This document shows, in pieces, positions 22,467-33,326 of a DNA stretch of 64,000 nt (position 1 is its first letter; each line of letters begins with the position of its first letter). The translations under genes and the position numbers were made by a program. Source of the stretch: Adiantum capillus-veneris (lineage: Eukaryota; Streptophyta; Polypodiopsida; Polypodiales; Pteridaceae); contig CM043965.1 of NCBI GenBank assembly GCA_014529385.2, forward strand, positions 64,050,933-64,114,932. Direction: 5' to 3'. The notes below the pieces were generated by a model. The model was not told where the DNA came from and made no database searches. It saw only the letters and a list, made by a program, of their open reading frames with translations.

Positions 22467-22730
22467 ATTAGGATCCACGTAAAGCTGAGCTCCATGGATA
22501 TTAGTCTTGTAAGAGGTGAGTATGTGCTTATATCGCATTGTCGTTCCGGTTCCTAAATGAGTCAAATAGGAAAACATTTTAGATGTTGAGTCGGAATAGC
22601 TGTCTGAGACTTCTTCAAAGATAGTGCCCAAGTGATTTCCTTGATTCACACTCTCTTTGGTGGATACCGTACTAGCGTTCTCTCCAAATATGCCTTGGTT
22701 TGCTAGTATATGACCAGATCTAAGGTTCAT
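22467..22730 (-). pseudogene. Element M gag N-terminus, right of element 1 insertion
   Basis: The minus-strand frame begins MNLRSGHILANQG at 22,730 and continues TKESVNQG and GTIFEEVSDSYSDS to the insertion point, where it resumes at 11,258 on the other side. Element 2 has MFLRSGK and STDESVNQG at 32,208. This establishes that the M fragments on both sides were one gene. The apparent continuation to 22,416 is frame read into the LTR. Confidence 0.8.
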
Positions 22731-22965
22731 ATAGACTTGTTAAGTCTTGGATAGAGTACTTACCGACGGATGAATTGTTATCCATTTCTTCCACTTCACG
22801 TGAGTACAAATCCTATCAAGCTCTCAATCCCTTGCCTGCAACCTAGTTCATATAGACTTGTTAAGTCTTGGATAGAGTACTTACCGACGGATGAATTGTT
22901 ATCCATTTCTTCCACTTGACTTGAGTACAAATCCTGTCAAGCTCTCAATCCCTTGCCTGCAACCT
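22726..22965 (-). repeat. 120-bp tandem duplication at M gag start
   Basis: Two copies in direct orientation with a period of exactly 120 bp ('tatagacttgttaagtcttg' at about 22,731 and 22,851) and only a few differences. It covers the region just upstream of, and including, the M gag ATG. Confidence 0.9.
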
Positions 22966-24000
22966 GGTTCCTATGTCAGTTTTAACCAAGTTAGCAATTT
23001 TTTTTCACAAAGACTGTACAATTTTTGCTAACTATTGTGATTGGTCTATGTATATCACTTCAATCTGAGCTAAGTGAGTCAGCAATTGAGACTTTCAAAT
23101 TCTACCCATGCAAAGAGCTAAACGACTAATTTGCAACCTAAAAGCTGAGTTAACATGTATCAATTTGGATTCAATAGAACCCAAATATGACCAGTGGCCT
23201 TGCATTATGTTGTTCAAACCATGTACAAGCTCAAAAGTCCAAAATCTTGTCTCTGGGGTTTAAAAGTAAATAATCTAATTATTTACATTTCTCAAATTTT
23301 CTCACTTTTTAGGAATATTTTGCCATATAAACACCTTGTTGAAGCAATATTTGCCCAAGTTATCAACTGTTTAGTGTCCGCAGACTCAGGTTTTGAGAAC
23401 CTGTTTTAAGTCCCACTTTTGTAATTCAAGTTTCACCAAAGTTGATATGTGGAGTCTACTTGATATGCTTGACCTTGAATTGTCCAAAAATGTTCAATTT
23501 TAAAGCATATGTAAATAATCGCGATTATTTACTTCTTGCATCTTTTTGCACCTTTTTGTCAAAATGTTTATACAAACTGGTTAAGCAACTCAACTTAAAG
23601 CCCCTAGCCAAGTTTCACCAAGTTTAGATAAAATCTGCTCAATTTGTTAACAGTTTTGTGTCTGCGGAGTGACTTTTCAAATCTGGGCACAATTTCCACT
23701 TTAATGATCCAAATCTTACCAAATTTTCTATGAGTGCTCAATACAACATGATAGAAGTGGTGGTATGCTTGGTTGACCAAAAAAGTTGAAAAATAGGACA
23801 AAAGTAAATAATCACGATTATTTACTTCTAGTAAATTTTTACATCTTTTTGGTCACGTGAGCATATACACATGTTAAACACTTCAATCTAAGCCTCTGAG
23901 TCAATTTTTACTAAATTTGAGCAAGATTTATAAAGTCAAACTCAATTTTGCGACAATTAGTATAGATTTCAGTTTTTATAAAGGTTTTGGTCTGTTTTGT
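22966..24000 (-). other. First leader of element M, upstream of gag
   Basis: Noncoding, about 1 kb, with three palindromic sites. Their flanks have the same left-to-right layout as those in 373-971 ('ctttttgca' about 20 bp to the right of the site), which supports both leaders belonging to M on the minus strand. Its 5' LTR is not found; the sequence changes near 24,000 into a plus-strand element fragment. Confidence 0.6.
23266..23825. repeat. Palindrome array, AAATAATC type, in first leader of M
   Basis: Copies at 23,266-23,286 (centre TCTA), 23,511-23,532 (perfect, core AAATAATCGCGATTATTT) and 23,804-23,825 (centre TCAC, a CpG-decay form). Spacings are 245 and 293 bp. Confidence 0.9.
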
Positions 24001-24002
24001 GA

Positions 24003-24990
24003 TTGTTCCCTACGCAAAGGCAACCTCACAAATTCCATAGACCACTAGCCATACCAAGTGTCATCCAAGAAGAAAGTGACTTTAAGTCATGGGAAAGTGG
24101 GCGTACTCCCCTCTTGTTGGAGAGAATGTTTATAGAGGGATTACCTAGCCCTATCAAAGAAATGGAGATCCCATCTTCTCCATGTCAAGGGACTGAAGCC
24201 CAAAATGTGCCGTTAAATATTGCCAAATTGATGGATTTGATGGCTTCAAAAGTTAGAACCACCATCATGTCCAAACTATATGGAGACCCCGAGCTATTCT
24301 TAACTCTTTGATCTTTCCTTAATGGGGAGCCGAAATTCGGGCTACCATAATTTGCACAACTGGATGGAGCTAGGGAGGTGCCAATAGAGAAGAAACAATA
24401 GATCCACAACCCAACCTAGATGAGAACTCTCTGTTGTTGAAATACCTATCAACAAGTTGGGACAATACTTTGAAGACGATGAATCCAATGTGACCATACT
24501 AATCACTACCAAGGGATTAACTGTGAAGGGAATACTTGATGGTGGCACTGGGGTTAGCATTGTAACTAAGAATTGGTGGGAATTTATGTGAAGACCTCAC
24601 CTTGGGACTACAAGCATAGTGGTAAAGATGGCCAAAGGGACTATTGTTAAACCTATTGGGATGCTAGAAGATCTCAAGATCAAGGTCTCTGGACACAAAA
24701 TAAGACATACCTTCATTGTTATGGACTTTTCCAAGCACACTATGTCATCTGAGATGATTTTAGGAGGTCCTTTCATGAGGGAAGAAAAAATGGGGCATGA
24801 TTGTTCTCAAAACCATGTCTACTTTGCAGTTCCAAGACTCTATTCGAGTTGATCTTGTAAATGGTTGGGAACATCCTCTAGGAAACAAATTTATAATTGA
24901 TCATAGATTTGACACCACAATTCACTCGGCCCCGTTGCAGTATTGTTACACGTGTAAAAGCCCTAGAATACGCACTTACACATAGTACAT
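24003..24990 (+). pseudogene. Ty3 fragment with retropepsin (D-G-G active site)
   Basis: A plus-strand fragment of another related element. The 24,003-24,311 frame carries LPSPIKEMEIPSSPCQG; its relation to gag is unclear. After stops, NKLGQYFEDDESNVTI leads to GILDGGTGVSIVTKNWW at about 24,530-24,580, the retropepsin active-site region with Gly in place of the usual Ser/Thr. The frame at 24,619-24,852 gives MAKGTIVKPIGMLEDLKIKV, HTFIVMDFSKH and ILGGPFMRE. RT and beyond are absent. Divergent from the proteases of M and elements 1 and 2. Confidence 0.7.
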
Positions 24991-25096
24991 GTGCTTACAT
25001 GCCAAAAACGCTTTATGTGAAGATTCTCTCTTTTGAAAATTGGGACAGGTGAAACTAGGCTCTCTACCTTAATTTGTCCATCATAACAACTCTTTG
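24991..25096. other. Short unassigned spacer
   Basis: Nothing recognised between the protease fragment and the minus-strand gene remnant. Confidence 0.5.
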
Positions 25097-28000
25097 TCAA
25101 TACCCAAAAAACTGTGTTGGTTGCTTTCTAGTTTCTTGTCCAAGAACGTTGCAACCATACCTGTAGAGCTGACTCCAATCTCTTTTGTGATTCTTTGGAA
25201 ATACCGTGTCTCCACTTGCGCTTCTTGCTACTGGAGCCTCCTTGTGTAAGAGCAGCATTTGTGTTGTCCATGCGTCGTAGTGGTGCTGCAAAATTTTCAA
25301 ATTGAAATCCACTTTGTACCAAGCTGTCACTCTCTTCCTTTGATAAGTTTGTTCCAATATCCACTTGCCAAAAAGTAGGAACGTCAAGCGAGAATTTAAC
25401 TTGCCTCTGTACTTTTTGTGTGTGGCCTACTTAATAATTGCAGAACCACATCCACTGTGTGATTGTCTTGTCTTTAAAATTTCTCTTAGACCAAAAATAG
25501 GGAGTAACCATTCCCACTTGACGGCTCTGTAATTTGTTACAACAACTTTTCTTTCCTACCATTCCAAAACATTTCCTCATGCAATTGTTTGACATCCTTC
25601 GTAAATCCCACTCTTCGCGGACAACTTTGACCTCTTGAATACACCTTGCTGAGTTCTCCCAAGGCTACACTGGAATGCTCTCTCCTGCTTCATTGCCAGT
25701 GAAAACATATACTTCTCATTATCCTCTCTATCAAAATGTATACTCAGTGGTCTCCCTCTGGTTTTGTTTTGTCTTTCTTCCATTACATATCCAGGTTTAT
25801 GTGAGCTTGTACCAACTGCACTACTTTTCTTCCTCCACTGTATTGTCTCTTTGTCACCTTCCATCATAGGTGTTGGACGGGGAGCCACTCACACACCCAT
25901 GAAGTGCATGCAAACACTACCTAGATCAACATAATGTCAATCGAGGACGCAGATGACACGATAGGCACACGGAGGAAATATCTTAAGCTTGTCAGGTTGA
26001 GACCATCCTACACATACAACACTCTGGAAGGCCAACTAAACCACAATCAAGAACCTCACTGCTCTCAACTACACCACCTAGCCACATACACACATACGGA
26101 AGTTAACTCACCTAATCATGCCAAATTCGTACAAAACTTAAGGAACACCATCCCCTCAATAGGATACACCTGTCCCTAAGCTTCTACACTCAAAACCCTC
26201 ACTCTAAACCCGTCTGCGAAAAACACGTAGGATGACAGAGCAAAATTTTGAAAGTGCCCGAAACTGAAATTTATGAGTACCTATGGGTAGCTTATGTCGC
26301 CACGATTCTATAGATTACTAGCATGCAGAAAACAAACATCGTTTGATACACTTACGACCACAAATAGCTCGTAGATGCGTCGGCCTGTGCGCTTCGTCTC
26401 GCGTGGAATGCTTGGCGTTGTCGCGTAGCTCTCCTCGAGCCTACAGCAATGGTGCAGTCGGATCTCCAATGTGTTGAGAGAGCCGGGCGTAGCAAGAGGA
26501 TAAAGCTCACGCTCACTCTCTTTCTCTCTCACACACAGTAGACGGCAGCGCTAAAGTTTTGATTATAATTAAAGTCTCCCTTTACAAAATGACCTAGGTA
26601 CCTTATATACTAAGGTTACCTTAGGTTTAACCAAAAATGGGGTTGAAAGGGTCAAATGGCTTTTTATTTACAATCTGGAAGTGCCATTGCACCCCAGCTT
26701 CTGAAACTAGAATAACTACTCATTACAAATGACATTTATAGCCATAATCTGTAGCATTTCATAACTCGCAAAAGATAAGACTTTGGTACAAAACTTGAGT
26801 TATGTTGTGTTGTTGACCCAGCGGTCAACAATAGGCTCCTCATACAAAGGACTACCAACAACCAAGCCTTTTAATGTACTCAAAAACTGAGTTGGATTTG
26901 GAGACTCTCTACATTTGGAACTGGCCATCATTGCTTCTATGGAGGGATCCGTTTCGATGTATCTTCCTGTGGTGTATCCCAATCTTTTTGCACATTGAAT
27001 ATATGCATTCAAAACGTCACTGACATATGCATCATAAAGTGATATTTTACGTTTACCACCTTCACTTGCTAGCCAACTAGCATGGATGATCTCTGACAAG
27101 TTTATGCTCGGAATTTGAGCTTTCTCCCATGGACTCTTATTGACCTAAAAATACAAAACGAGTAATACCATAAACATGTAAATCACTATTTTCATGCATT
27201 TAATAAGAACCAAAATAATGATTGATATAATATTGTCTCAGAGCTTCCCCAATGGGTAGTCCGTTGCTCCCACCAATTAAACCATCTCTCTAAAGCCTTT
27301 TTATTATCCCCTGTCACATTTTTCACCCACCATTCTCGTGTTGTGGAAGCTATACGGAAGGCCTCATTTGTAGTCTTTGCTAAGCGCCATGCTTCACACA
27401 TTTCAATGTGATGCATTTATCTATCTGTAGCGACATGTTTTTTTGTGTGTTTGTGTAGACTCTATTCCCAATGGAAAAGACACGAGCGCTCCCTCCCCTC
27501 CATTACATTATGCCATCCTCCATTGTATACAACTCGTATTGCTAGTCAATTAGCCCCGGATTCATCAGACATAAACCCAACAAAGTCTGTTGGTTCATGC
27601 CCACACCTCTCCATAGTTGTGTTTAAATTTCTCCAAAACAAGATTTTTGTATCTTCATCTTCTTCTTTACATTCACATATCACCTGCAATGCTCTCATTC
27701 TTGACACATAGAACACATAAGTAATAAAAGTTATCTTATATCAAAACATGATATCTATCATATTTTTATAAATTCACTTACCCATGATTATAAACCAAGC
27801 AGGACATAGTTGCCCATCCTTCAATCCGATGAGTATGATCAAAGTGCACCCAAGCACTACTCAAATCTCTTGTCCCTCCTTGCCTCATTCTATTGACTAG
27901 CTCAACTCCAAAAGCAGGTCCTTTTGTGGACATTTTGAATATGTAGCATTATCACTAACACCGTTTTTGCAGCAATAGTATATTGTCATATCCATCTCAA
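25097..28000 (-). pseudogene. Decayed minus-strand gene, transposase-like, with introns
   Basis: Coding-like blocks in order: 27,950-27,785 (NRMRQGGTRDLSSAWVHFDH and WATMSCLVYNHG) ending at a donor G|GTAAGT near 27,784; 27,690-27,250 (EEDEDTKILFWRNLN, ERCGHEPTDFVGFMSDESGA, GRERSCLFHWE, TTREWWVKNVTGDNKKAL); then 27,130-26,836 after an acceptor TTTTTAG (SEIIHASWLASEGG, GYTTGRYIETDP); then 25,865-25,577; then 25,364-25,128. Premature stops (TGA for Trp, TAG, TAA) break it. The pattern of an acidic residue-led FMSDE block followed by FHWE suggests a DDE-type (perhaps MULE-like) transposase; I do not recognise it with certainty. A solo LTR sits inside it. Confidence 0.5.
25871..26830 (-). repeat. 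Solo LTR of element 1 family, with ATAGG target duplication
   Basis: 960 bp, reverse orientation to element 1, and similar along its whole length to its LTRs. ATAGG flanks it at 25,866-25,870 and 26,831-26,835. No internal sequence, so it arose by LTR-LTR recombination. Removing it and one duplication copy rejoins the flanking minus-strand reading frame without a shift. Confidence 0.95.
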
Positions 28001-28447
28001 CAACTTGACCCTATTTAGGTTTCTCATTTGACACAATACTTTTGAGTCCCCTAATCTAAATAAGGGGCATCACTTCCTCAAGAAAATGGTTAATCTCTAC
28101 ATAGTGTCTTCTAAATCATCTTCTTTAATCAAAAATTGGAATAGCATTTAATGTAACATTTAATGGCCTAGTAACTTGTGTGTAGCGGAAAATAGCATAG
28201 ACATAGTGAGCATTTCATTACAATAAATTCCTAATGAGCATAGCAAGAGCGCTTGGGTGGAGAGAGCAACAAAAATCATAACACCTACTTAGATAGGCAT
28301 GAATAATACTTCAAAAGAGAGATAAATTAAGCTATTGACAACAATTGAGGACCGGATTTTCATGGAGCCGGTCCCCCCTCCAAAAGGCTTTGTATTATAA
28401 GTTTCTCCCATCAAGAGAGACATTTTACAATACAATCCGTTGGGTTC
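28001..28447. other. Left flank of element 2, unassigned
   Basis: No gene recognised. Because of the CTTCA target duplication, this sequence was contiguous with 48,248 before element 2 inserted. It may be the outer part of the repeat that continues at 48,248. Confidence 0.5.
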
Positions 28448-28605
28448 CTTCATGTTTGGTGAACGAAGCGACAAGCGGCCGTTTCTAGAGAAGGATCATA
28501 TTTTTATGAGAAACCTTTGTAAAATTATTTTGTAAGGAAGCATCTCTAAGCCAGGAACTTGTCAAAGGATTTATGATTATTCTTCTGGGAGCAATTGTAT
28601 ATTAG

Positions 28606-29917
28606 CACTAGGTTGGTAATGGGACACTTTTATGTCCTGGGACCCTTTTAAGTGACCATTTTCCTTGAATTATGTCAAGAGTTTCAAAATGGATTTTGAG
28701 GTGCTATCTATCTAGAAAGTTGTCTCATGAGCTGAAAAAAACTTTACATTTTTTTGGAATATCAATTCCATCTTTAACCTTGTCCTTACACAACCTAAAC
28801 TGTGTGAAAAAACGGGTCCTATTTTTGGCTTTTTTCAACTTTTTGCAACTATACCACTCTAGAATCCATGTTTGTGAGGTCTATAATGCTAGAGAACTAT
28901 CTTTAGTAGTCCTCAACATGTCCTGATGCTTCTAGGGAGAAATAAATGTTAAAGTTGTAAGTTATGACCAAATTACAAAAATTGTCAAATCCTGTTTTTT
29001 AGCCAATTTAAGCTCTTCTATGATTTTTTTGGTGGCTTTCATGATATCCAAATGTAGTTTTGATTTTCTATGTCCCATATTGTAACATAAAGCTAATATT
29101 CCTTGAGTTTTGGGGCACCTAATACCCTATTTTTCACAACGATGGTTGATTTTTTCTATTATAGAAGAAAACGAAACATTCTAGTATATCAAGTATAGCT
29201 TTTTCAATATTGCTAGTTTCTTGTGACAACTATATGCATTTTGTAGGTAGTAACCATATCTAGTCATAAGGATCAAATTTGGCTAGATATTCAATAGTTT
29301 CTATGGGATTCTACAACTCATAATGTTGAACCCAGTTTTTTCATGTTTGCTGTATTTAGCACTTCATCTTTGTCCCCAAGATTCCCCTTGGTAAGAGATG
29401 TATTATTATTTTTACATGCTCCATGGCTCCTTATGAACCTAAAGGACAATAGGGAACTAAGAAAACATGCATATATTATTTGTATTCAGTGTGGCTATAG
29501 AAACTTTGATGATAGGTTTGCAGATTGGTAAAAATTCATCTTTTTTGTACCTATTTCTTTTGGCAAAACAAAAAATAGTGAGTGAGAAGCAATCATATGT
29601 TCTGATCACCAACCCATTGAAGTTAACTAGGGAATTTATCTCAAGTCCTACAAAAATCCCTAATCTTATTTTTATACAAAAAAACGAAAGAAATGAATGT
29701 TTTGATAAAAATGTACTGGTTCATCGACTTTGGAGGCTTGGTGTGACCAAAAGATGAGAAATTTTACAAGTCTCTTATTTTTTCCATGTGTAGTAGGCCT
29801 TGAACTATAACCTCATGAAAGGATTTTACAAAATGAGTCGATCTACTATGGTTTTGGAGGTTTTTTTCAAAACCCTGAAAGGACACTTTTATGTCCTGTT
29901 AGGTTACCAACCTAGTG
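28606..29917. mobile_element. CACTA-type non-autonomous DNA element in 5' LTR
   Basis: 1,312 bp with perfect 14-bp terminal inverted repeats, CACTAGGTTGGTAA and TTACCAACCTAGTG. A GGACACTTTTATGTCC repeat lies near both ends (28,622 and 29,881). The intact 3' LTR shows the empty site (about 47,478). The 3 bases after it (CTG) sit where a 3-bp target duplication of TAG would be expected, so the duplication is imperfect. No transposase is recognisable; ORFs at 28,672 and 29,343-29,757 are unconvincing. Confidence 0.8.
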
Positions 29918-29979
29918 CTGAGAGCCAGTTAGAAGTTTAGGAGCTTTTGGCCGGACAAGCCATTTGTAAAGACCTAAAC

Positions 29980-29987
29980 TATAAAGG
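29980..29987 (+). promoter_or_regulatory. TATA box of element 2 5' LTR
   Basis: TATAAAGG is conserved in the 3' LTR at 47,542-47,549. The CACTA-like insertion ends 63 bp upstream and so separates the core promoter from the distal U3. Confidence 0.65.
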
Positions 29988-30632
29988 TCATCTTTTTGTA
30001 AGTTCGAACATGATCTTTTTGATGAAAAACTGAGAAGACAACGTACGTTTGAGAGCTCCTTCCTGATCCAACTTGTAATCTTCGCCATTGTGGCTACGGT
30101 AATCCAAATTCAGATTTGTTCATTGCATTGTGTTCCTCTTACCTTGCTCTTCCGTTCAAGTGTAATCACTCAGGATTCGGTGTAGGTTTTCAACTACGAG
30201 TTTGAGGCCTTAAATCGCTGTTTTGAGTGTCTATATGCGTGTTTTATGTTGTTTTGACCCTAGGAGGGGCTTTAGGGACCCTAAAACGACCCATTAGGAT
30301 CACCTGTTCATTGTTTTTGCTGACTTTGGGACGAACGATCGCGATCTTTGTACCTCTCCAGAATGTTGTGATAGTGATAGGATATGTTCCTGATAGCCCC
30401 TTGTAGCTTCTCTTCAAGTTTTGTGCGATTCCGATATGATTTGCATGGTAAATGGGCGTGATGACTGTAGAGCTGTGTAGAAGGACATAGGTAGATTACT
30501 TGGCTTTAGTGCGTTTGATTTGGTTGTAGAGTGAGTTTCCATGCCTCATCCGAGTCGCTTCCCTTGTATTGATAAATATGTTGATGCTTGAGAGCTATGC
30601 TATGGACGTCCGTCGCGGCGACCCGGAAACAT

Positions 30633-30650
30633 TGGTGCCATTGTCGGGGA
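30633..30650 (+). other. Primer binding site of element 2 (tRNA-Asp)
   Basis: TGGTGCCATTGTCGGGGA matches 15 of 18 bases of the complement of the plant tRNA-Asp 3' end. All three mismatches are C-to-T or G-to-A transitions, consistent with deamination. It lies one base after the LTR. Confidence 0.85.
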
Positions 30651-32207
30651 ATGTACCTTAGGTGATAAGTGACCGAGTGTGCAGTTAGATTCCTTAAAAA
30701 AGATCAATCCACAAATCCTGTTTACACCTCAGTTAGGTTGCTAGACAAGGGTTTAGAGCTTAGCGGAGTCTAGAGCTAGTGGACCGGCTAGATCCTCTCT
30801 TAGGAGATTTAGGGAGCTGTGAGTGAAGTGTTAAAGCATTTTTGCTCTTCAATTTCTCTAATTCGATTGAGTACTAAAATCTCACCCGAAATCTATCGTG
30901 TTTGTTTTGTTTGATTCATTTTCTTATGTTTTTTCATTTCTGTACTTGGGAGTAGGATAAGCAAATCACATTCCAATCAGATTTGGGGCAAAAGTTAGAA
31001 TCCAGAAACCAGGAAACCATAACTTTGGCAAAAAAGCCATAAGACTCTGAAATTTTGAAAATCTGACCAAACAGGGTTGATATTGATTCACATCACAAAG
31101 TGGTAGCACAAAACACTAGGAGACACTTGTCAGATGGAGCAGACAAAATTTCATCAGATTTGGCCCAGGTACTACGATTGCGATCGATGTACCTCAGTGT
31201 CTGATTTATACAAGATTTGACATGTGCCTTCCTGATAAGATTCTAAACAAGCTTGTCTAAAGAAACCACACCCAAAAACATCAAAATCAAGGAAATCAGG
31301 CCACTTGGGTAAAACTAGCCTGATAGACCCAGAAAGTGCAAAATCTTGGCTTTTGGTGATCCAAATGCAAAAAGACTTGGGGGATAGCTTTAAAACATCA
31401 GTGTCTACAAGTATGTCAAATTTGGTCTAATTTGGGCTCAGAACTACGATCGCGATCGGTGTACCTAAGTGCCAGATTTTGACCAGATTTCATCTATGGG
31501 ATCCTCAGGTGTATACAAACATAAAAGTCTAAAGGACCTAGAGCCAGAAACCTCAAAATACCTGTCAAACCATCTGAATACAGATCCAAGTCAAAAACTG
31601 CTAAATTGGCTTAGAAATTGACTTTCAGTAGACCAAAACACATCAAAACTGGGAAGGAACCATACAGAGGGATAGCCTATACACAGGAAAACCCCAGGAT
31701 GCTTCCAAATCCCTAATCAAGCACTAAAATCAGATCAAACTGATAGATTTTGGGAAACAGACACTTCCAACCAAGAACTGGTAAAAGCTTGACTTTTTAG
31801 AGTCTGATTACAAAAGTATCAGAGAGGTAGCCTTAAAATAGCCTAGTGAACAAGCTAGTGAAGTTTGGTCAAATTTGGGTCCAAAAGTATGATCGCGATC
31901 GGAGTACCTCTAGCCCAGATCTAGCTCATTTTTGACCTGTTCATAGACCTAGACTATTTAAGATATCAGGAGTTGTCAAAACTCAAATTAGACATATTTT
32001 CAATAATTTGCAAGCAAAATTGTGTTGAAATCATTGTGACAGTGTTGAATCTGCTGACAGTTGGAATGATACAGTGATCTCATAGCCATCAAGTGTATTC
32101 ATTTGCAGAGACCGATCAAGTAACAATCCATGCAGTCGCAGGAGTTGGAAGATCAATCCATCTCTAGGTAAGAGGTTTGGATTCAATTAGTAAATCCCAC
32201 TTTCTTC
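30651..32207 (+). other. Element 2 leader 1
   Basis: 1.55 kb, no credible ORF, with three palindromic sites (listed separately). Text between them ('gaccaaatttg', 'gcccaaaaa'-like phrases) resembles the element 1 leader only loosely. Confidence 0.75.
31169..31909. repeat. Palindrome array, CGATCGCGATCG type, in leader 1 of element 2
   Basis: Copies at 31,169-31,194, 31,443-31,466 and 31,886-31,909. The consensus is AGGTAC, TA, CGATCGCGATCG, GT, GTACCT: a 28-bp near-palindrome with only the two-base steps mismatched. Spacings are 274 and 443 bp, close to 289 and 444 bp for the first three full copies in element 1. Confidence 0.93.
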
Positions 32208-33241
32208 ATGTTTTTGAGATCGGGAAAACAAATCAACATCCGACACCAAAATTTAGCGGATCAAGAAAGTGCTGTATCAACGGATGAGAGTGTAAACCAA
32301 GGGGTAGTATGACGTTAGAGCCGATCCTTAAAGAAGGCATCTCCGATACTTCTTTAGAGAGATCTTACGAGTATTTCACAGAACACTTGGGACAATTAAA
32401 ACTAAACGGAAGAGAAAACATGGCAGTAGGACCATCAGACCCCTCGTCCACATTAAAGCTATTGTTCATCAAGTATCAATATGACAACAAGCAAGGTGCC
32501 AAGATATACAAAGATGGTATGGACTGCTACTGTGTGAAAATAGAAGATAGACCAAGTGAGTTCAGAGACTTAGTGCCTATGAGCTATAGCGAAGATAGGT
32601 ACCTAGATGACGAGGATATCACGTACTTGGTAGTCCTGAATCCTAACATTGTAGACAAGTGGGGATTGATGGGCACAAAATCCAAAATAGACGAGGAACA
32701 TGAGGAAAAGGCACCAACAATGAGCTTACCTAATGCGAGATTAAGGCGAGAAAATAAAACGTTGAGATTCAACATGGATAATGTCTACTTGGGGTTATAC
32801 AAGTATAATAATGGAGAGCAAGATCTCTATTATAGATGTGAGGAGCCCTACGTCGGAGAGATGACTGAGCGGAAAAGACTTTATGTCTTCACCTACACAG
32901 AGGGAGCGAAAACGAAAATCGCTGCATACGACAAGTATGGAAGACGATACGCAGCAATCGATAAAAAAGAGTTGGAAGGATATACGTACTTTGGGGGACC
33001 ACTTCACTGGTATTATGTCACTCCAAGCCCACTCAGACCAGCACCTACAATTGTCGTGCCAGACCCAGTGACCACAGGTGGAGAGAGGACTCATGTAGCT
33101 GATTCTTTCAGTCGACCTCATTATTCGATGCCAAGCCCCATGGGAATGTTACATTCCAGAGAATCAATGGCTACGAATCGAGGTAATGCGGTTCCTATCT
33201 CTACACATACGGCAGTAGGTCCGACATTTGCAGACTCTTAG
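32208..33241 (+). pseudogene. Element 2 gag N-terminal region
   Basis: The likely start is the ATG at 32,208, reading MFLRSGKQINI then STDESVNQG, the counterpart of MNLRSGH and STKESVNQG in M. That frame meets a TGA at 32,310 and the homology resumes two bases out of frame from 32,314 (LEPILKEGISDTSLERSYEY). The long frame to 33,241 contains IYKDGMDCYCVKIEDRPSEF, LGLYKYNNGEQDLYYR and AYDKYGRRYAAI. It is the part of gag before capsid; its role is unknown. The in-frame ATG at 32,309 is probably not the original start. Confidence 0.75.
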
Positions 33242-33326
33242 TAGTAGATTCGGGGTAGGGGAGCCAAAGAGAGCAACCCACGACATTCATGATGCCCGAG
33301 AATGATTAAGTCGAGACACGGGAGCA

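Larger units (their letters stand above)
28453..30631 (+). repeat. Element 2 5' LTR (split by CACTA-like insertion)
   Basis: Matches 47,340-48,242 apart from the insertion at 28,606-29,917. Without it the LTR is about 864 bp. It starts TGTTTGGTGAAC and ends GGAAACA. TATAAAGG is at 29,980. At 30,333-30,355 CGAACGATCGCGATC then TTTGTACCT is a copy of the leader palindrome with one altered arm. Confidence 0.95.

Noticed and set aside
22966-24000. Assigning this leader to the plus-strand protease fragment at 24,003
   Set aside because: Flank layout around the palindromes matches the M second leader at 373-971, and it lies directly upstream of M gag. The alternative cannot be fully excluded because the motif is symmetric.
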